Shown one piece after another: positions 18,637-27,321 of a stretch of DNA of 64,000 bases. The notes below the pieces were generated by a model. It did not search any database. It worked only from the letters and a program-made list of their open reading frames with translations, and was not told the origin of the DNA. The first letter of the stretch is position 1; each line of letters opens with the position of its first letter. Source of the DNA: Buchnera aphidicola (Cinara cf. splendens/pseudotsugae 3390) (GTDB lineage: Bacteria > Pseudomonadota > Gammaproteobacteria > Enterobacterales > Enterobacteriaceae); assembly GCF_900698845.1 (NCBI RefSeq), contig NZ_LR217692.1:248001-312000 (forward strand), written 5' to 3'. A program made the translations under genes and the position numbers.

Positions 18637-19353
18637 ATGAACAATACAATATATTCAACAATTATTTTAGATGACAAAAATGTAGTAAAAAATGACTCTA
18701 TAAATAACAAGAAAACTGAAAATATAGAAAATAATTTTCAAAAACAATATGTATACAACATAAAAATTACGTCTGACCATAGAAAAATAATAAACAAACA
18801 AAATATGGATTTTGATGATATTCATACACAAACATCAGATATTACTAATGAATCCTCTAAAAATTTAGACGATACAGAAATTGGATGGTTTTCTGTTTTA
18901 GATGATCAAGGTTATGAAAGATTCATACGTGATGGCCATGTTACAATAAATGAAAATAGAGAAGTAGCTATGGATAATTATACTGCTTTAGATAATAACG
19001 ATAGACCGATAGTAGTTCCTGTAGGAACAAAAATACTGATAAAAAACGCTGGAATAATTGTAATTAAAGAAGATAATCATCAAAAAGGTCAGGATCCAAT
19101 TTTTTTAGGACAATTAAAATCTACTTTATTAAATGATAATGATGTCATAGCTCATAAAAATAGTAAAATGCATGACTTAAATACCTCAGGATTAGAAAAA
19201 TACAAAAAAAATGATTTAAAACTTAAATCTAAATTGATGTCACCAGAAACAATGATGAAAAACTATGAGCAAGAAACGATCAATTTAATGAATACACTCA
19301 AGTTAGTTCGATTGATTGAATCGGATATGACGGCACAACAAGAAGATTATTAA
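18637..19353 (+). CDS. flgF: Flagellar basal-body rod protein FlgF, degenerate
   Basis: A proximal-rod protein of the flagellar basal body. The 238 residues (E. coli FlgF 251) align at the start (MNNTIYSTI) and through the middle: GWFSVLDDQGYERFIRDGHVTIN corresponds to the E. coli GWLVVQAADGAEGYTRNG region, then IVVPVGTKILIKNAGIIVI. The C-terminal coiled helix, LMSPETMMKNYEQETINLMNTLKLVRLIESD, is retained. The N-terminal ANxxTPGF signature shared by rod proteins is not present. flgG, the usual next gene, is missing; flgH follows after 254 bases. Buchnera keeps non-motile hook-basal bodies thought to serve export, which may explain retention. Confidence 0.82.
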   Translation: MNNTIYSTIILDDKNVVKNDSINNKKTENIENNFQKQYVYNIKITSDHRKIINKQNMDFDDIHTQTSDITNESSKNLDDTEIGWFSVLDDQGYERFIRDGHVTINENREVAMDNYTALDNNDRPIVVPVGTKILIKNAGIIVIKEDNHQKGQDPIFLGQLKSTLLNDNDVIAHKNSKMHDLNTSGLEKYKKNDLKLKSKLMSPETMMKNYEQETINLMNTLKLVRLIESDMTAQQEDY

Positions 19354-19419
19354 TTTGTTAAAATATCGAAAAAATATAGTTTTTTTACTGTAAAATACAA
19401 ATAAATTGAAATAATGTTC

Positions 19420-19456
19420 TATAATAGAAACTATAGTTATCTTGGTTTCTATTATA
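19420..19456. repeat. Perfect 12-base inverted repeat between flgF and flgH
   Basis: TATAATAGAAAC (19420-19431) and GTTTCTATTATA (19445-19456) are perfectly complementary with a 13-base loop. It lies where flgG would be expected. It could be a terminator for flgF, although no T run follows. Confidence 0.65.
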
Positions 19457-19607
19457 TAATTCTAATCTATAATTAAAAAAAATCTAAAAAAAGATTCAGT
19501 ATCTATATACGAAATTTATAAAAATATATTTAATAATTTAAAAAAATCTATTAATTTTCATAAAAATATACATAAAAAAATATTATTACTAGGCGTGATA
19601 TGAAATA

Positions 19608-20234
19608 ATGAAGTCTTTTTTTTTAATTTGTAAAAATATCTTATATTGTATATTATTAACATGTCATATACATAATCAGCCAATATCTTGTAGTACTATC
19701 AAAAACAAACCTTCTGTTTTACAACCATTGTCTTTAGTTACTAATATTAAAAATAAAAAATCTATCCAGAATGATTTATCATGGTTTACTACATATAAAC
19801 ATTACAAAGTCGGTGATCTTATAACCGTAATATGCAATGAAAATAATACTGTAAGAACTACTGTTAAAAATACCTATAATTATAAATTATATAATAAATT
19901 ATATTCTTGTTTATTTTTAATAAAAAAACACATTTCATATTATTCCAAACAAGAAAAAACGAGAAAACCGCTCACTCTAAAAAAAATATATTTAAATAAT
20001 CAAATAAATTCACATTTTTCCGTTAGGATAGTGTCTATTCTAAAAGACAAATATTTAAACGTATTTGGAGAAAAAAAAATATTAATTAATAATCATCGTC
20101 AAATAATACAATTTTACGGAATAATCAACCCAAAAAAAATAAATTTAAGTGATTCTATTGAATCTTATAAGATATCTAATTTTGTTATAAAATATATACA
20201 AAAAAATAAAAAAAAAGTATTTTTTTTATTTTAA
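19608..20234 (+). CDS. flgH: Flagellar L-ring protein FlgH, divergent
   Basis: Outer-membrane L-ring subunit of the flagellar basal body. The 208 residues (E. coli 232) keep the order of FlgH motifs: HYKVGDLITVICNENNTVRTTVKNT near 65-85, then FSVRIVSILKDKYLNVFGEKKILINN and FYGIINPKKINLSDSIESYKISNFVIKYI to near the end. The N-terminus is hydrophobic with a Cys near residue 19 preceded by LLT, a poor match to a lipobox, so lipid attachment is uncertain. The last residues of normal FlgH are replaced by KKKVFFLF. It precedes flgI by 84 bases. Confidence 0.85.
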   Translation: MKSFFLICKNILYCILLTCHIHNQPISCSTIKNKPSVLQPLSLVTNIKNKKSIQNDLSWFTTYKHYKVGDLITVICNENNTVRTTVKNTYNYKLYNKLYSCLFLIKKHISYYSKQEKTRKPLTLKKIYLNNQINSHFSVRIVSILKDKYLNVFGEKKILINNHRQIIQFYGIINPKKINLSDSIESYKISNFVIKYIQKNKKKVFFLF

Positions 20235-20318
20235 AAGATTTTTATATATTTTTTTATAATTTAATAAAAATTTTTAATTAAAAATATACATAATGTACTG
20301 AATAAATAATTTAATTAC

Positions 20319-21098
20319 ATGAAAAAAATATCAACATTAAAAAATATAATAATCATGTTTTTTTTACTATTAAATATATCAAACGTATCAGCAAAAAAAA
20401 TTCACAGTTTAATAAATATTTCTGGTATTAAAAATATTCAGATTATAGGATATGGATTAGTAGTAGGATTACCTGGAACTGGAGATAATACATTACATAT
20501 TCCATTTACACGTCAATCTTTGAATAATATGCTAATAAAACTTGGAATATATACAACATGTAATAATAATATACAAACAAAAAACGTAGCAGCTGTAATA
20601 GTAACAGCAATAATTTCTCCTTGGAATTATATTGGAAAAAAAATTGATATCACAGTCTCTTCTATTGGAAACGCTAGCAGTTTAAATGGTGGAACTTTAT
20701 TAATGACACCTTTACAAGGTATAGATAAAAAAATCTATGCTATTGCTCAAGGCAATATATCCATGAATTGGAGAAAAATCAAAATAAATTATACAGAAAA
20801 AATTTCTATAAATAATCCAACACGAAAAAAAATAATTCATGGAGCAATCATAGAAAAATCTATATCAAATATTCTTGATGAACATAAAAATGGAATTTTT
20901 TTATTAAAAATAAAACATAAAAATTGGCACTTGTTACAAAAAATTTATAATACAATTAATATACATTATTTTGATATAGCTACTATTATAGACAGTAATA
21001 CTATACAAATAATAATACCCAAGAACAGAAAATTACAAAACCAAGTTTTGATGAATATTATGAATATAAATATATCTATAAAAAATTATAAAAAATAA
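20319..21098 (+). CDS. flgI: Flagellar P-ring protein FlgI, C-terminally truncated
   Basis: Periplasmic P-ring subunit. The product has 259 residues where E. coli FlgI has 365. A signal peptide ends SNVSA near residue 25. The N-terminal two thirds are well conserved: QIIGYGLVVGLPGTGDNTLHIPFTRQSLNNML near 40-70, KNVAAVIVTAI near 87, SSIGNASSLNGGTLLMTPLQGID near 113-137 and AIAQGNI. Translation ends after MNINISIKNYKK, so the last 100 or so residues of the family are absent and I see no relic after the stop. flgJ is also missing. Whether a P-ring can form is doubtful. Confidence 0.87.
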   Translation: MKKISTLKNIIIMFFLLLNISNVSAKKIHSLINISGIKNIQIIGYGLVVGLPGTGDNTLHIPFTRQSLNNMLIKLGIYTTCNNNIQTKNVAAVIVTAIISPWNYIGKKIDITVSSIGNASSLNGGTLLMTPLQGIDKKIYAIAQGNISMNWRKIKINYTEKISINNPTRKKIIHGAIIEKSISNILDEHKNGIFLLKIKHKNWHLLQKIYNTINIHYFDIATIIDSNTIQIIIPKNRKLQNQVLMNIMNINISIKNYKK

Positions 21099-21439
21099 TT
21101 TATTAAAATTAAAAAAATCAAAAAAACTATTATAAAATATATATTAAAATATATATTTTAAGATACATACAAATATATACCTTAAAATATACATTGAACT
21201 TAATATACATTAAAATATAAAAAATGTAACATTAAATACATGGTAACTTAAATAAAAAATTTTTATATAATTCTAATATTTTATTTAATATTGCAAATAT
21301 ATTAACTATAAATATAAAAATATTATTAATATAAAACTATAAAAATATTAGTATGTTATGAAAAATTTTTATATGTAATACAAGTTATACATAATTAAAT
21401 ACATATTTTTAATAAACCTTAATTTTATAGAATCAATAT
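21099..21439. other. Gene-free region between flgI and rluC
   Basis: A 341-base stretch that begins with tandem-like imperfect copies of TTAAAATATATAT between about 21120 and 21220 and is otherwise featureless. flgJ/flgK and rne occupy this interval in other Buchnera; no relic is recognisable. Confidence 0.5.
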
Positions 21440-22404
21440 ATGAATACTATTCATGCTAAACCAATATCCATTATCATTACGAAACATATGTCAGAGCAAA
21501 GAATCGATAATTTTTTATTCAAAACTTTTAAAAAATTACCTAAAAGAATGATATACCGTAGTATACGAATAGGAAAAATAAAAATTAATAAAAAAAAAGT
21601 ACAACCATTTTATAAATTAAAAATACATGATAATCTTACTCTATACTCAATAAAAATTGAGATAAAAAAAAAAAAATTAATTTAAAATCATCAACAGTGC
21701 ATTTATTTTTAAAAAATATATTATTTGAAGATAAATATTTAATTATTTTTAATAAACCATATGGAATTGCAGTACACGGAGGAAGCGGTATAAATTATGG
21801 TGTAATAGAAATATTTAGAAAAATTCGTCAAGAACTAAAATTTCTAGAATTAGTTCATCGCATTGACAAAGAAACGTCTGGAATATTAATGCTTGCAAAA
21901 AAACGTTCTATTTTAAAAAAAATGCATGAAAATTTAAGAAATAAATTAATATATAAAGAATATTTAGCATTATTGCATGGTCGTTGGTCCGAAAAAAATA
22001 CTACGGTTAATCTTCCTTTGCTCAAAAAAAAAAATGATCATCAAAAAAAAAAAGTATGCGTTCACAAAAACGGAAAGCCGTCAACTACTTGTTTTAAAAT
22101 TTTTCAATACTTCCATAATACCACTCTTATGTCCGTAATTCCAATAACAGGACGTACACATCAAATTCGAGTACATGCTGCACAATTTGGACATCCTGTT
22201 GTTTTTGATCAAAAATACGGAAACATTAAAAAAGAAAAAAAAATCATCCATAAAAAGAATGGCAGACTGTTATTACACGCTTACAAAATCTTTTTTTATC
22301 ATCCACTAAGTAATAAAAAAATTTTTATAACTGCTAAATTAGATGAACAATTTAAAAAATTATTGAAAATATTTTCAAAAAAAAATATATTTAATAACTT
22401 TTAA
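21440..22404 (+). pseudogene. rluC: 23S rRNA pseudouridine synthase RluC, split at an A13 tract
   Basis: RluC makes three pseudouridines in 23S rRNA. The gene lies in two frames. Frame 1 (21440-21685, 81 codons) is the S4 RNA-binding domain with QRIDNFLFKTFKKLPKRMIYRSIRIGKIKINKKKV. Frame 2 (open from about 21670 to 22404) is the catalytic domain with VHGGSGINYGVIE, the catalytic-Asp motif ELVHRIDKETSGILMLAKK and TGRTHQIRVHAAQFGHPV. The break is a run of 13 A at 21664-21676. One added A joins the frames into a 321-residue protein (E. coli 319). The downstream frame also has a GTG at 21697. The catalytic domain is well preserved, so rescue by slippage is plausible; a homopolymer sequencing error is the alternative. 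Confidence 0.88.
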
Positions 22405-22417
22405 ATTGATATAATAA

Positions 22418-22446
22418 TTGTAGTTTTTAAGAATGTTTAATATACT
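22418..22446 (+). promoter_or_regulatory. Candidate promoter upstream of rpmF
   Basis: TTGTAG (22418-22423), a 17-base spacer and TATACT (22441-22446) lie about 57 bases before the rpmF start. The -10 matches consensus at 5 of 6 positions and the -35 only at TTG, so this is a modest candidate. Confidence 0.4.
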
Positions 22447-22502
22447 TAAATATTACTCTAAAATTAATAAAAATAATTATTGATTATTATAAAGGAAAAA
22501 AA

Positions 22503-22700
22503 ATGGCCGTACAAAAAAGTAAACCTAGTCGTTCAAAAAGAGGAATGAGACGATCTCATGATCATGTATTAGAGAAAAAAATATCCATAGATAATACTTC
22601 TAAAGAAATACATATTCGTCATCATATTACTGAAAAAGGTTATTATAAAGGAAAAAAAACATTTTTATTCCATAAAAAATCTGCAAAAATAATTAAATAA
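22503..22700 (+). CDS. rpmF: 50S ribosomal protein L32
   Basis: Small basic component of the large ribosomal subunit. The 65 residues (E. coli 57) start with the family signature [20 protein letters not shown] and contain [13 protein letters not shown]. No cysteines are present, as in the enterobacterial zinc-free form. AAGG precedes the ATG. rpmF heads the fatty-acid gene cluster as in E. coli (rpmF-plsX-fabH-fabD-fabG-acpP); plsX and fabH are absent here. Confidence 0.95.
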   Translation: MAVQKSKPSRSKRGMRRSHDHVLEKKISIDNTSKEIHIRHHITEKGYYKGKKTFLFHKKSAKIIK

Positions 22701-22929
22701 AACATCAATAATTTTATATAAATACAAATTATACGGTAATTATAATAAAATTATATTTATATAAGATATAAAATTTAATAATTTGTTTTTAAATGGAATA
22801 AATTGTTATATTTTATTTTAATATTTTTTAATATATGTTAATAATTTTGATAAAAAATTAATAAATAATTTTTATTATCATTAATTATTATTAATATTAT
22901 TTATATCATAGTTATACAACAAAATATTT

Positions 22930-22958
22930 TTCTATATACTATATAGTAGTATATAGAA
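22930..22958. repeat. Hairpin (11-base stem) just upstream of fabD
   Basis: TTCTATATACT (22930-22940) pairs perfectly with AGTATATAGAA (22948-22958) around a 7-base loop. The hairpin ends a few bases before the fabD ribosome site (AAGG, about 22963) and 20 bases before its start codon, so it could affect fab expression or mark the end of an upstream transcript. Confidence 0.55.
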
Positions 22959-22977
22959 TAAAAAGGTAATTCAATTT

Positions 22978-23916
22978 ATGAAAAAAATTTCATTAATTTT
23001 TCCAGGATATGGATTATCTAATATAGATTGCTTAAAATTATTTTTTAAAAAACATATTATAATAAGAAAAACGTTTGAAGAAGCATCTGATATCTTGCAT
23101 AAGAATATATACAATAACTGTTTTAAAAAAAAAAATAATCCTTTGTATCTAAAAAAAAACATGCATTTATTAATATTTATATCATCTATTGCAATATATA
23201 AATTATTAAATCAAAAAATATACATTAAACCATCTATTTTTGCTGGACATAGCTTAGGTCAATATTCAGCATTAGTATGTAATAATAATATCTTGTTTCA
23301 AGAAGCTTTAAAAATTGTAAATATACGTCATAAAATAATGTTGTTAGCCGTAAAAGATACCCGAGTATTAACATTAGTTATAATTGGACTAAATTATATT
23401 TTGATTGAAAAAATTTGTTCATTAATTTCAAATAAAAAAAAAGTATTTATTTCTATTATTAATTCTAAAACACAAGTAGTGATAACTGGACATTACTCAG
23501 CAGTATATACAGCCGGTCAAATATTTAAAAAACAATTACATGTAAAAGTAATACGTTTACCTATACCATTTACATCACACTGTTTTCTCATGAAAAATTA
23601 TAAAAAAAAATTTTCTAGATCTTTAAGAAAGATAAAGATATCAAAAGGAAAATATCCTATCATTGGCAATTATCGTTCAAAAATTTTAACTTCTAAACAA
23701 GACATATATATTTCATTACTAAAACAAATATATAAAAAAGTACATTGGAAACAATGTATTATGAAAATAATTTCTATGGGTATCAGTATTTTTATTGAAG
23801 TAGGATTGGGAAAAGTTTTAACAAATTTAAATAAAGAATATCGTAAAATTTCATCATACTCGACTAATAATAACCAAAAACTATCATTAATTATTGATAT
23901 AATAAAAAAATTATGA
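22978..23916 (+). CDS. fabD: Malonyl-CoA:ACP transacylase
   Basis: Transfers malonyl from CoA to acyl carrier protein, supplying chain-extension units for fatty acid synthesis. The 312 residues (E. coli 309) contain the nucleophile motif AGHSLGQYSALV with Ser92, the conserved Arg in VNIRHKIM near 117 and the catalytic His in PFTSHCFLM near 200. The N-terminal FPGQG motif reads FPGYG here (Tyr at residue 11). EVGLGKVL near 280 is also conserved. The stop overlaps the start of fabG by four bases (ATGA), indicating translational coupling. Confidence 0.95.
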   Translation: MKKISLIFPGYGLSNIDCLKLFFKKHIIIRKTFEEASDILHKNIYNNCFKKKNNPLYLKKNMHLLIFISSIAIYKLLNQKIYIKPSIFAGHSLGQYSALVCNNNILFQEALKIVNIRHKIMLLAVKDTRVLTLVIIGLNYILIEKICSLISNKKKVFISIINSKTQVVITGHYSAVYTAGQIFKKQLHVKVIRLPIPFTSHCFLMKNYKKKFSRSLRKIKISKGKYPIIGNYRSKILTSKQDIYISLLKQIYKKVHWKQCIMKIISMGISIFIEVGLGKVLTNLNKEYRKISSYSTNNNQKLSLIIDIIKKL

Positions 23917-24650
23917 AAAAAAATATAGCATTAGTAACAGGAGCTAATAAAGGTATTGGAAAAAAAATTTCAACAGAGTTAATAAGCAAAGGAATATATG
24001 TAATAGGTACTTCTACAACTCTACAAGGAGTAGATAAAATAAAAAAAACATTTAAAGGTCATGGAATTGGTGTATTAATAAATTTTTTAAAAATTATAGA
24101 AACTAAAAAAAAAATTCAAAAATTAATTAAAAAATTTAAAATAATTGATATATTTGTACATAATGCAGGTGTTATACAAGATAGTATCTTACTTAAAATG
24201 CATGATTCCTATTGGAATAATGTAATTAACATTAATTTATCTGCAATATTTCATATTACAAAAATTATTTTGTTACCTATGATTAGACAAAGATATGGGA
24301 GAATAATAGTTCTTAGTTCAATATCAGGTTATACGGGACAAATTGGACAAACTAACTATGCTGCTTCAAAATCTGGACTTGTTGGATTTTCAAAATCTTT
24401 AGCTTTAGAAGTAGCATCAAAAGGAATTACTGTTAACGTAATTTCTCCTGGATATATATATACTGATATGACTAAAAAAATATTATCTTTAAAAAAGGAA
24501 GAAATTTTAAAAAAAATACCTGTAGGTCGTTTTGGAAATACCCAAGATGTTGCTTACGTTGTATCTTTTTTATCATCAAAAAAATCTTCGTATATAACTG
24601 GTCAAAATATTCATGTAAATGGAGGTATGTACGTTGACTTTAATGTATAA
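23913..24650 (+). CDS. fabG: 3-oxoacyl-ACP reductase
   Basis: NADPH-dependent short-chain dehydrogenase reducing beta-ketoacyl-ACP during fatty acid elongation. It has 245 residues (E. coli 244). The cofactor loop TGANKGIG is at residues 9-16, the NAG motif reads HNAG near 83-86, and the catalytic triad is Ser136 (SSISG), Tyr149 and Lys153 (YAASK). The C-terminal FLSSKKSSYITGQNIHVNGGMYVD is typical. It overlaps fabD by four bases and precedes acpP by 76 bases. Confidence 0.97.
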   Translation: MKKNIALVTGANKGIGKKISTELISKGIYVIGTSTTLQGVDKIKKTFKGHGIGVLINFLKIIETKKKIQKLIKKFKIIDIFVHNAGVIQDSILLKMHDSYWNNVININLSAIFHITKIILLPMIRQRYGRIIVLSSISGYTGQIGQTNYAASKSGLVGFSKSLALEVASKGITVNVISPGYIYTDMTKKILSLKKEEILKKIPVGRFGNTQDVAYVVSFLSSKKSSYITGQNIHVNGGMYVDFNV

Positions 24651-24726
24651 ATTATTATTTATATAAATAAAATTTTCATTTCACGGATTTATTTTAATAA
24701 TTGTTAAATATATAGGAAACTATTAT

Positions 24727-24990
24727 ATGAAAAATATTTTTAGCAGAATAGAAAAAATTTTAGCAAAACAATTCCAAATAGATAATAAAGATATTTCTTT
24801 ATCCAGTAATCTGAAAAAAGATTTAAAAGCAGATTCATTAGATTTTATTGAATTAATCATGTTATTGGAAGAAGAATTCAATATTGAATTATTTGATATG
24901 AATCCAGAAAAAATACAGTCTATACAAAATCTTGTTACGTATATTAGTAATAAACTTAAAAAAAAAAATAAAATACATAAACATGAATAA
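24727..24990 (+). CDS. acpP: Acyl carrier protein
   Basis: Carries growing acyl chains on a 4'-phosphopantetheine arm. The attachment motif ADSLDFIEL contains the modified Ser near residue 37. The product has 87 residues (E. coli 78); the extra length is a basic C-terminal tail ([13 protein letters not shown]), unusual for a protein that is normally strongly acidic. Its last eight bases overlap the start of holB. In larger Buchnera genomes tmk lies between these genes; it is absent here. Confidence 0.96.
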   Translation: MKNIFSRIEKILAKQFQIDNKDISLSSNLKKDLKADSLDFIELIMLLEEEFNIELFDMNPEKIQSIQNLVTYISNKLKKKNKIHKHE

Positions 24991-25966
24991 ATATCCTTGG
25001 CTAATTACTCAGTATTTAAATATAATTAACAAATACCGTAAAAATTCATTACATCCTGTAAATTTAATTCAAGCTCCTACTGGTGTAGGAATTTCAAAAT
25101 TAATCTTTAATATTTCTAAATGGATTCTATGCTCATATAGAAATAAATTTACTAATTGTAAAAAATGCATATCGTGTTTTTTAATAAAAAAAAAAAATCA
25201 TCCTGATTTTTACAATATAAATTATATTTCCCAATATAAAAATATTGGAATTGATATAATCCGAGATATAATTAAGAATTTATATAAAACATCGCAACAA
25301 GGTGGGTGTAAGATAGTCTATTTTTCAAATATCAATTCTTGTACTTTAGAAGCTAGTAATGCTTTATTAAAAACATTAGAAGAACCTCCAAAAAATACTA
25401 TTTTTTTTTTACATACAAGAAATATCACTCAAGTAATTAATACTATTAAAAGTAGATCAATTATATATTATATACACGCACCACAAGAAAATATCGCTAT
25501 TTCATGGCTAAAAAAAAAAAACAAACAACATAATTTTTTACAATTATTAACTGCACTACGAATAAATAATAATGCTCCTATATCTACTCAAAAATTTTTA
25601 AAAAGTAATGCATTTAAACAGAGAAATATATTTATGCGCGCAATACATACATATATCAATGAAAAAAATGACAGTGATTTATGGAGTGTAATACTAGATT
25701 ATGATGAAAAGATTATAACTACTTTAATTTGTTATTTTTTATTAGATATTATTAAATATAATATATGTAAAAATAATACAATCAAAAATGTAGATCAATT
25801 AAGGTTAATCAAAAAAATTGCACATATAAATAAATTTAATGTATTAAAAAATAATTTGATATCCTGGATTCAATTCCAACAAATACTATCTACTTCTTAT
25901 AAAATAGATAAAAAATTAATATTCATAGAACAAATTTTTTTATGGATGAAAACATTGCATACATAA
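24983..25966 (+). CDS. holB: DNA polymerase III subunit delta'
   Basis: Delta' is the rigid stator of the clamp loader that opens the beta sliding clamp. The start is set at ATG 24983, since [11 protein letters not shown] matches E. coli MRWYPWL; an upstream in-frame ATG at 24932 lies inside acpP. The 327 residues (E. coli 334) include the zinc-module cysteines in [17 protein letters not shown] near 50-65 and [21 protein letters not shown] near 130-150. There is no functional Walker A, as expected of delta'. It overlaps acpP by eight bases, so translation may be coupled. tatD follows after 34 bases. Confidence 0.92.
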   Translation: MNKYPWLITQYLNIINKYRKNSLHPVNLIQAPTGVGISKLIFNISKWILCSYRNKFTNCKKCISCFLIKKKNHPDFYNINYISQYKNIGIDIIRDIIKNLYKTSQQGGCKIVYFSNINSCTLEASNALLKTLEEPPKNTIFFLHTRNITQVINTIKSRSIIYYIHAPQENIAISWLKKKNKQHNFLQLLTALRINNNAPISTQKFLKSNAFKQRNIFMRAIHTYINEKNDSDLWSVILDYDEKIITTLICYFLLDIIKYNICKNNTIKNVDQLRLIKKIAHINKFNVLKNNLISWIQFQQILSTSYKIDKKLIFIEQIFLWMKTLHT

Positions 25967-26000
25967 TATTTTAATTAAAAAAAACACAAGGATTTTAGAC

Positions 26001-26806
26001 ATGTTTCTAATAGATACTCATTGTCACATTAACCGTATAGACGATACCAATAAGCCTGAAAAATTAGATTGTATTTTAAAAAAAGCATATACAAATAATA
26101 TAAAATTATTCTTATCTGTATCTACTTCTATTGAAGATTTTTATAATTTATACCAATATACTTATACCCATAAAAATATTTTACTATCATGTGGTTTACA
26201 TCCTAATGATCAACATACAAATAATGATTTACAGACAATACTATCATTATCTAAAAAAAAAAAGTTATTGCAATTGGAGAAACAGGATTAGATTTTTATA
26301 GATCTATAAAAAATAAAAATAAGCAAATTGAATTATTCAGACATCATTTACATATATCTGATATAACTAAAAAACCTCTAATTATTCATAATAGATGTGC
26401 TGATTACGAAATATTTCAATCTCTAAATTCAAATAAAAATAAATCATATTCCGGAGTTATACATTCTTTTACAGGAACGATAGATATAGCAAGAAAATTT
26501 TTAGATGCTGGATTCTATATATCATTTTCTGGAATTATTACGTTTAAAAAATCTAATGATTTAAGAAAAGTATTAAATTTTATACCATTGAATAGATTAT
26601 GTATAGAAACAGATGCACCTTATTTATCTCCAGAGCCGTATAGAGGAATAATTAATCAACCATATTTTTTATATTATATAGCAAAAACTATTCAAGAATA
26701 TTTAAAAATTGACTTTTTTGAATTTACTAAAATTTTAAACAATAATTTTTTTAAATTGTTTAATGTTGAAAAAAAAAATATAGCTAATCTTATCGATACT
26801 AAATAA
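26001..26806 (+). pseudogene. tatD: TatD-family metal-dependent hydrolase (YcfH), split at an A11 tract
   Basis: YcfH/TatD proteins are TIM-barrel metallo-hydrolases with reported nuclease activity. Frame 1 (26001-26291) starts MFLIDTHCHINRID with the metal-binding HxH and ends out of frame. Frame 2 continues VIAIGETGLDFYRS, KPLIIHNRCAD, GVIHSFTG and LCIETDAPYLSPEPYRG to the stop at 26806, covering all later metal ligands. The break is a run of 11 A (26253-26263). One added A gives TCT AAA x4 GTT and a 268-residue protein (E. coli YcfH 265). All catalytic residues survive, so the gene may still work through slippage. Usual position after holB. Confidence 0.88.
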
Positions 26807-27321
26807 AAAATTACAAAAAATATCATGTAAATCAATATAATCAATATTATTAACTATATATATTATATCAATTTAAGAAATCATTATATAAAATATTAAT
26901 ATAAATAAAATATATACTTAAAAAATCAAATATTATAAATATTTTTTAAAACTATAAATTAAAAAAAATATTAAAATAATAAACTTTATTTTTATAAATA
27001 TACATTAATAGTTTATTATGTAAAATGTATATTAAGTTATCACAACGTGTAAAATTATATTGAAAATTTTATTACTTATAAAAATAAATAATTAACAGTA
27101 TTTATTATTAATAATAAACAGGAATGTACATCAATACATGTTCTCTGTTTTACATACAAAATATATTTTTATATTTTGTATATATAACATAAAAATAAAC
27201 ATAACTAATTTTACACATAAAATATATATATATATTAAATAAGTTAATTATATATAAATATAATTTATGTTTATTTATATAAAAACATAAAATTATTTAT
27301 AATTTATCTTTAATAAATAAT
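26807..27321. other. Gene-free region between tatD and asnS
   Basis: A 515-base AT-rich interval between convergent genes. ptsG or other genes occupy it in larger Buchnera genomes. I see no relic and no clear terminator. Confidence 0.55.

Noticed and set aside
21120-21220. Repeated TTAAAATATATAT-like units after flgI
   Set aside because: Imperfect, AT-only and short; more simply low-complexity sequence than a defined repeat family or origin.
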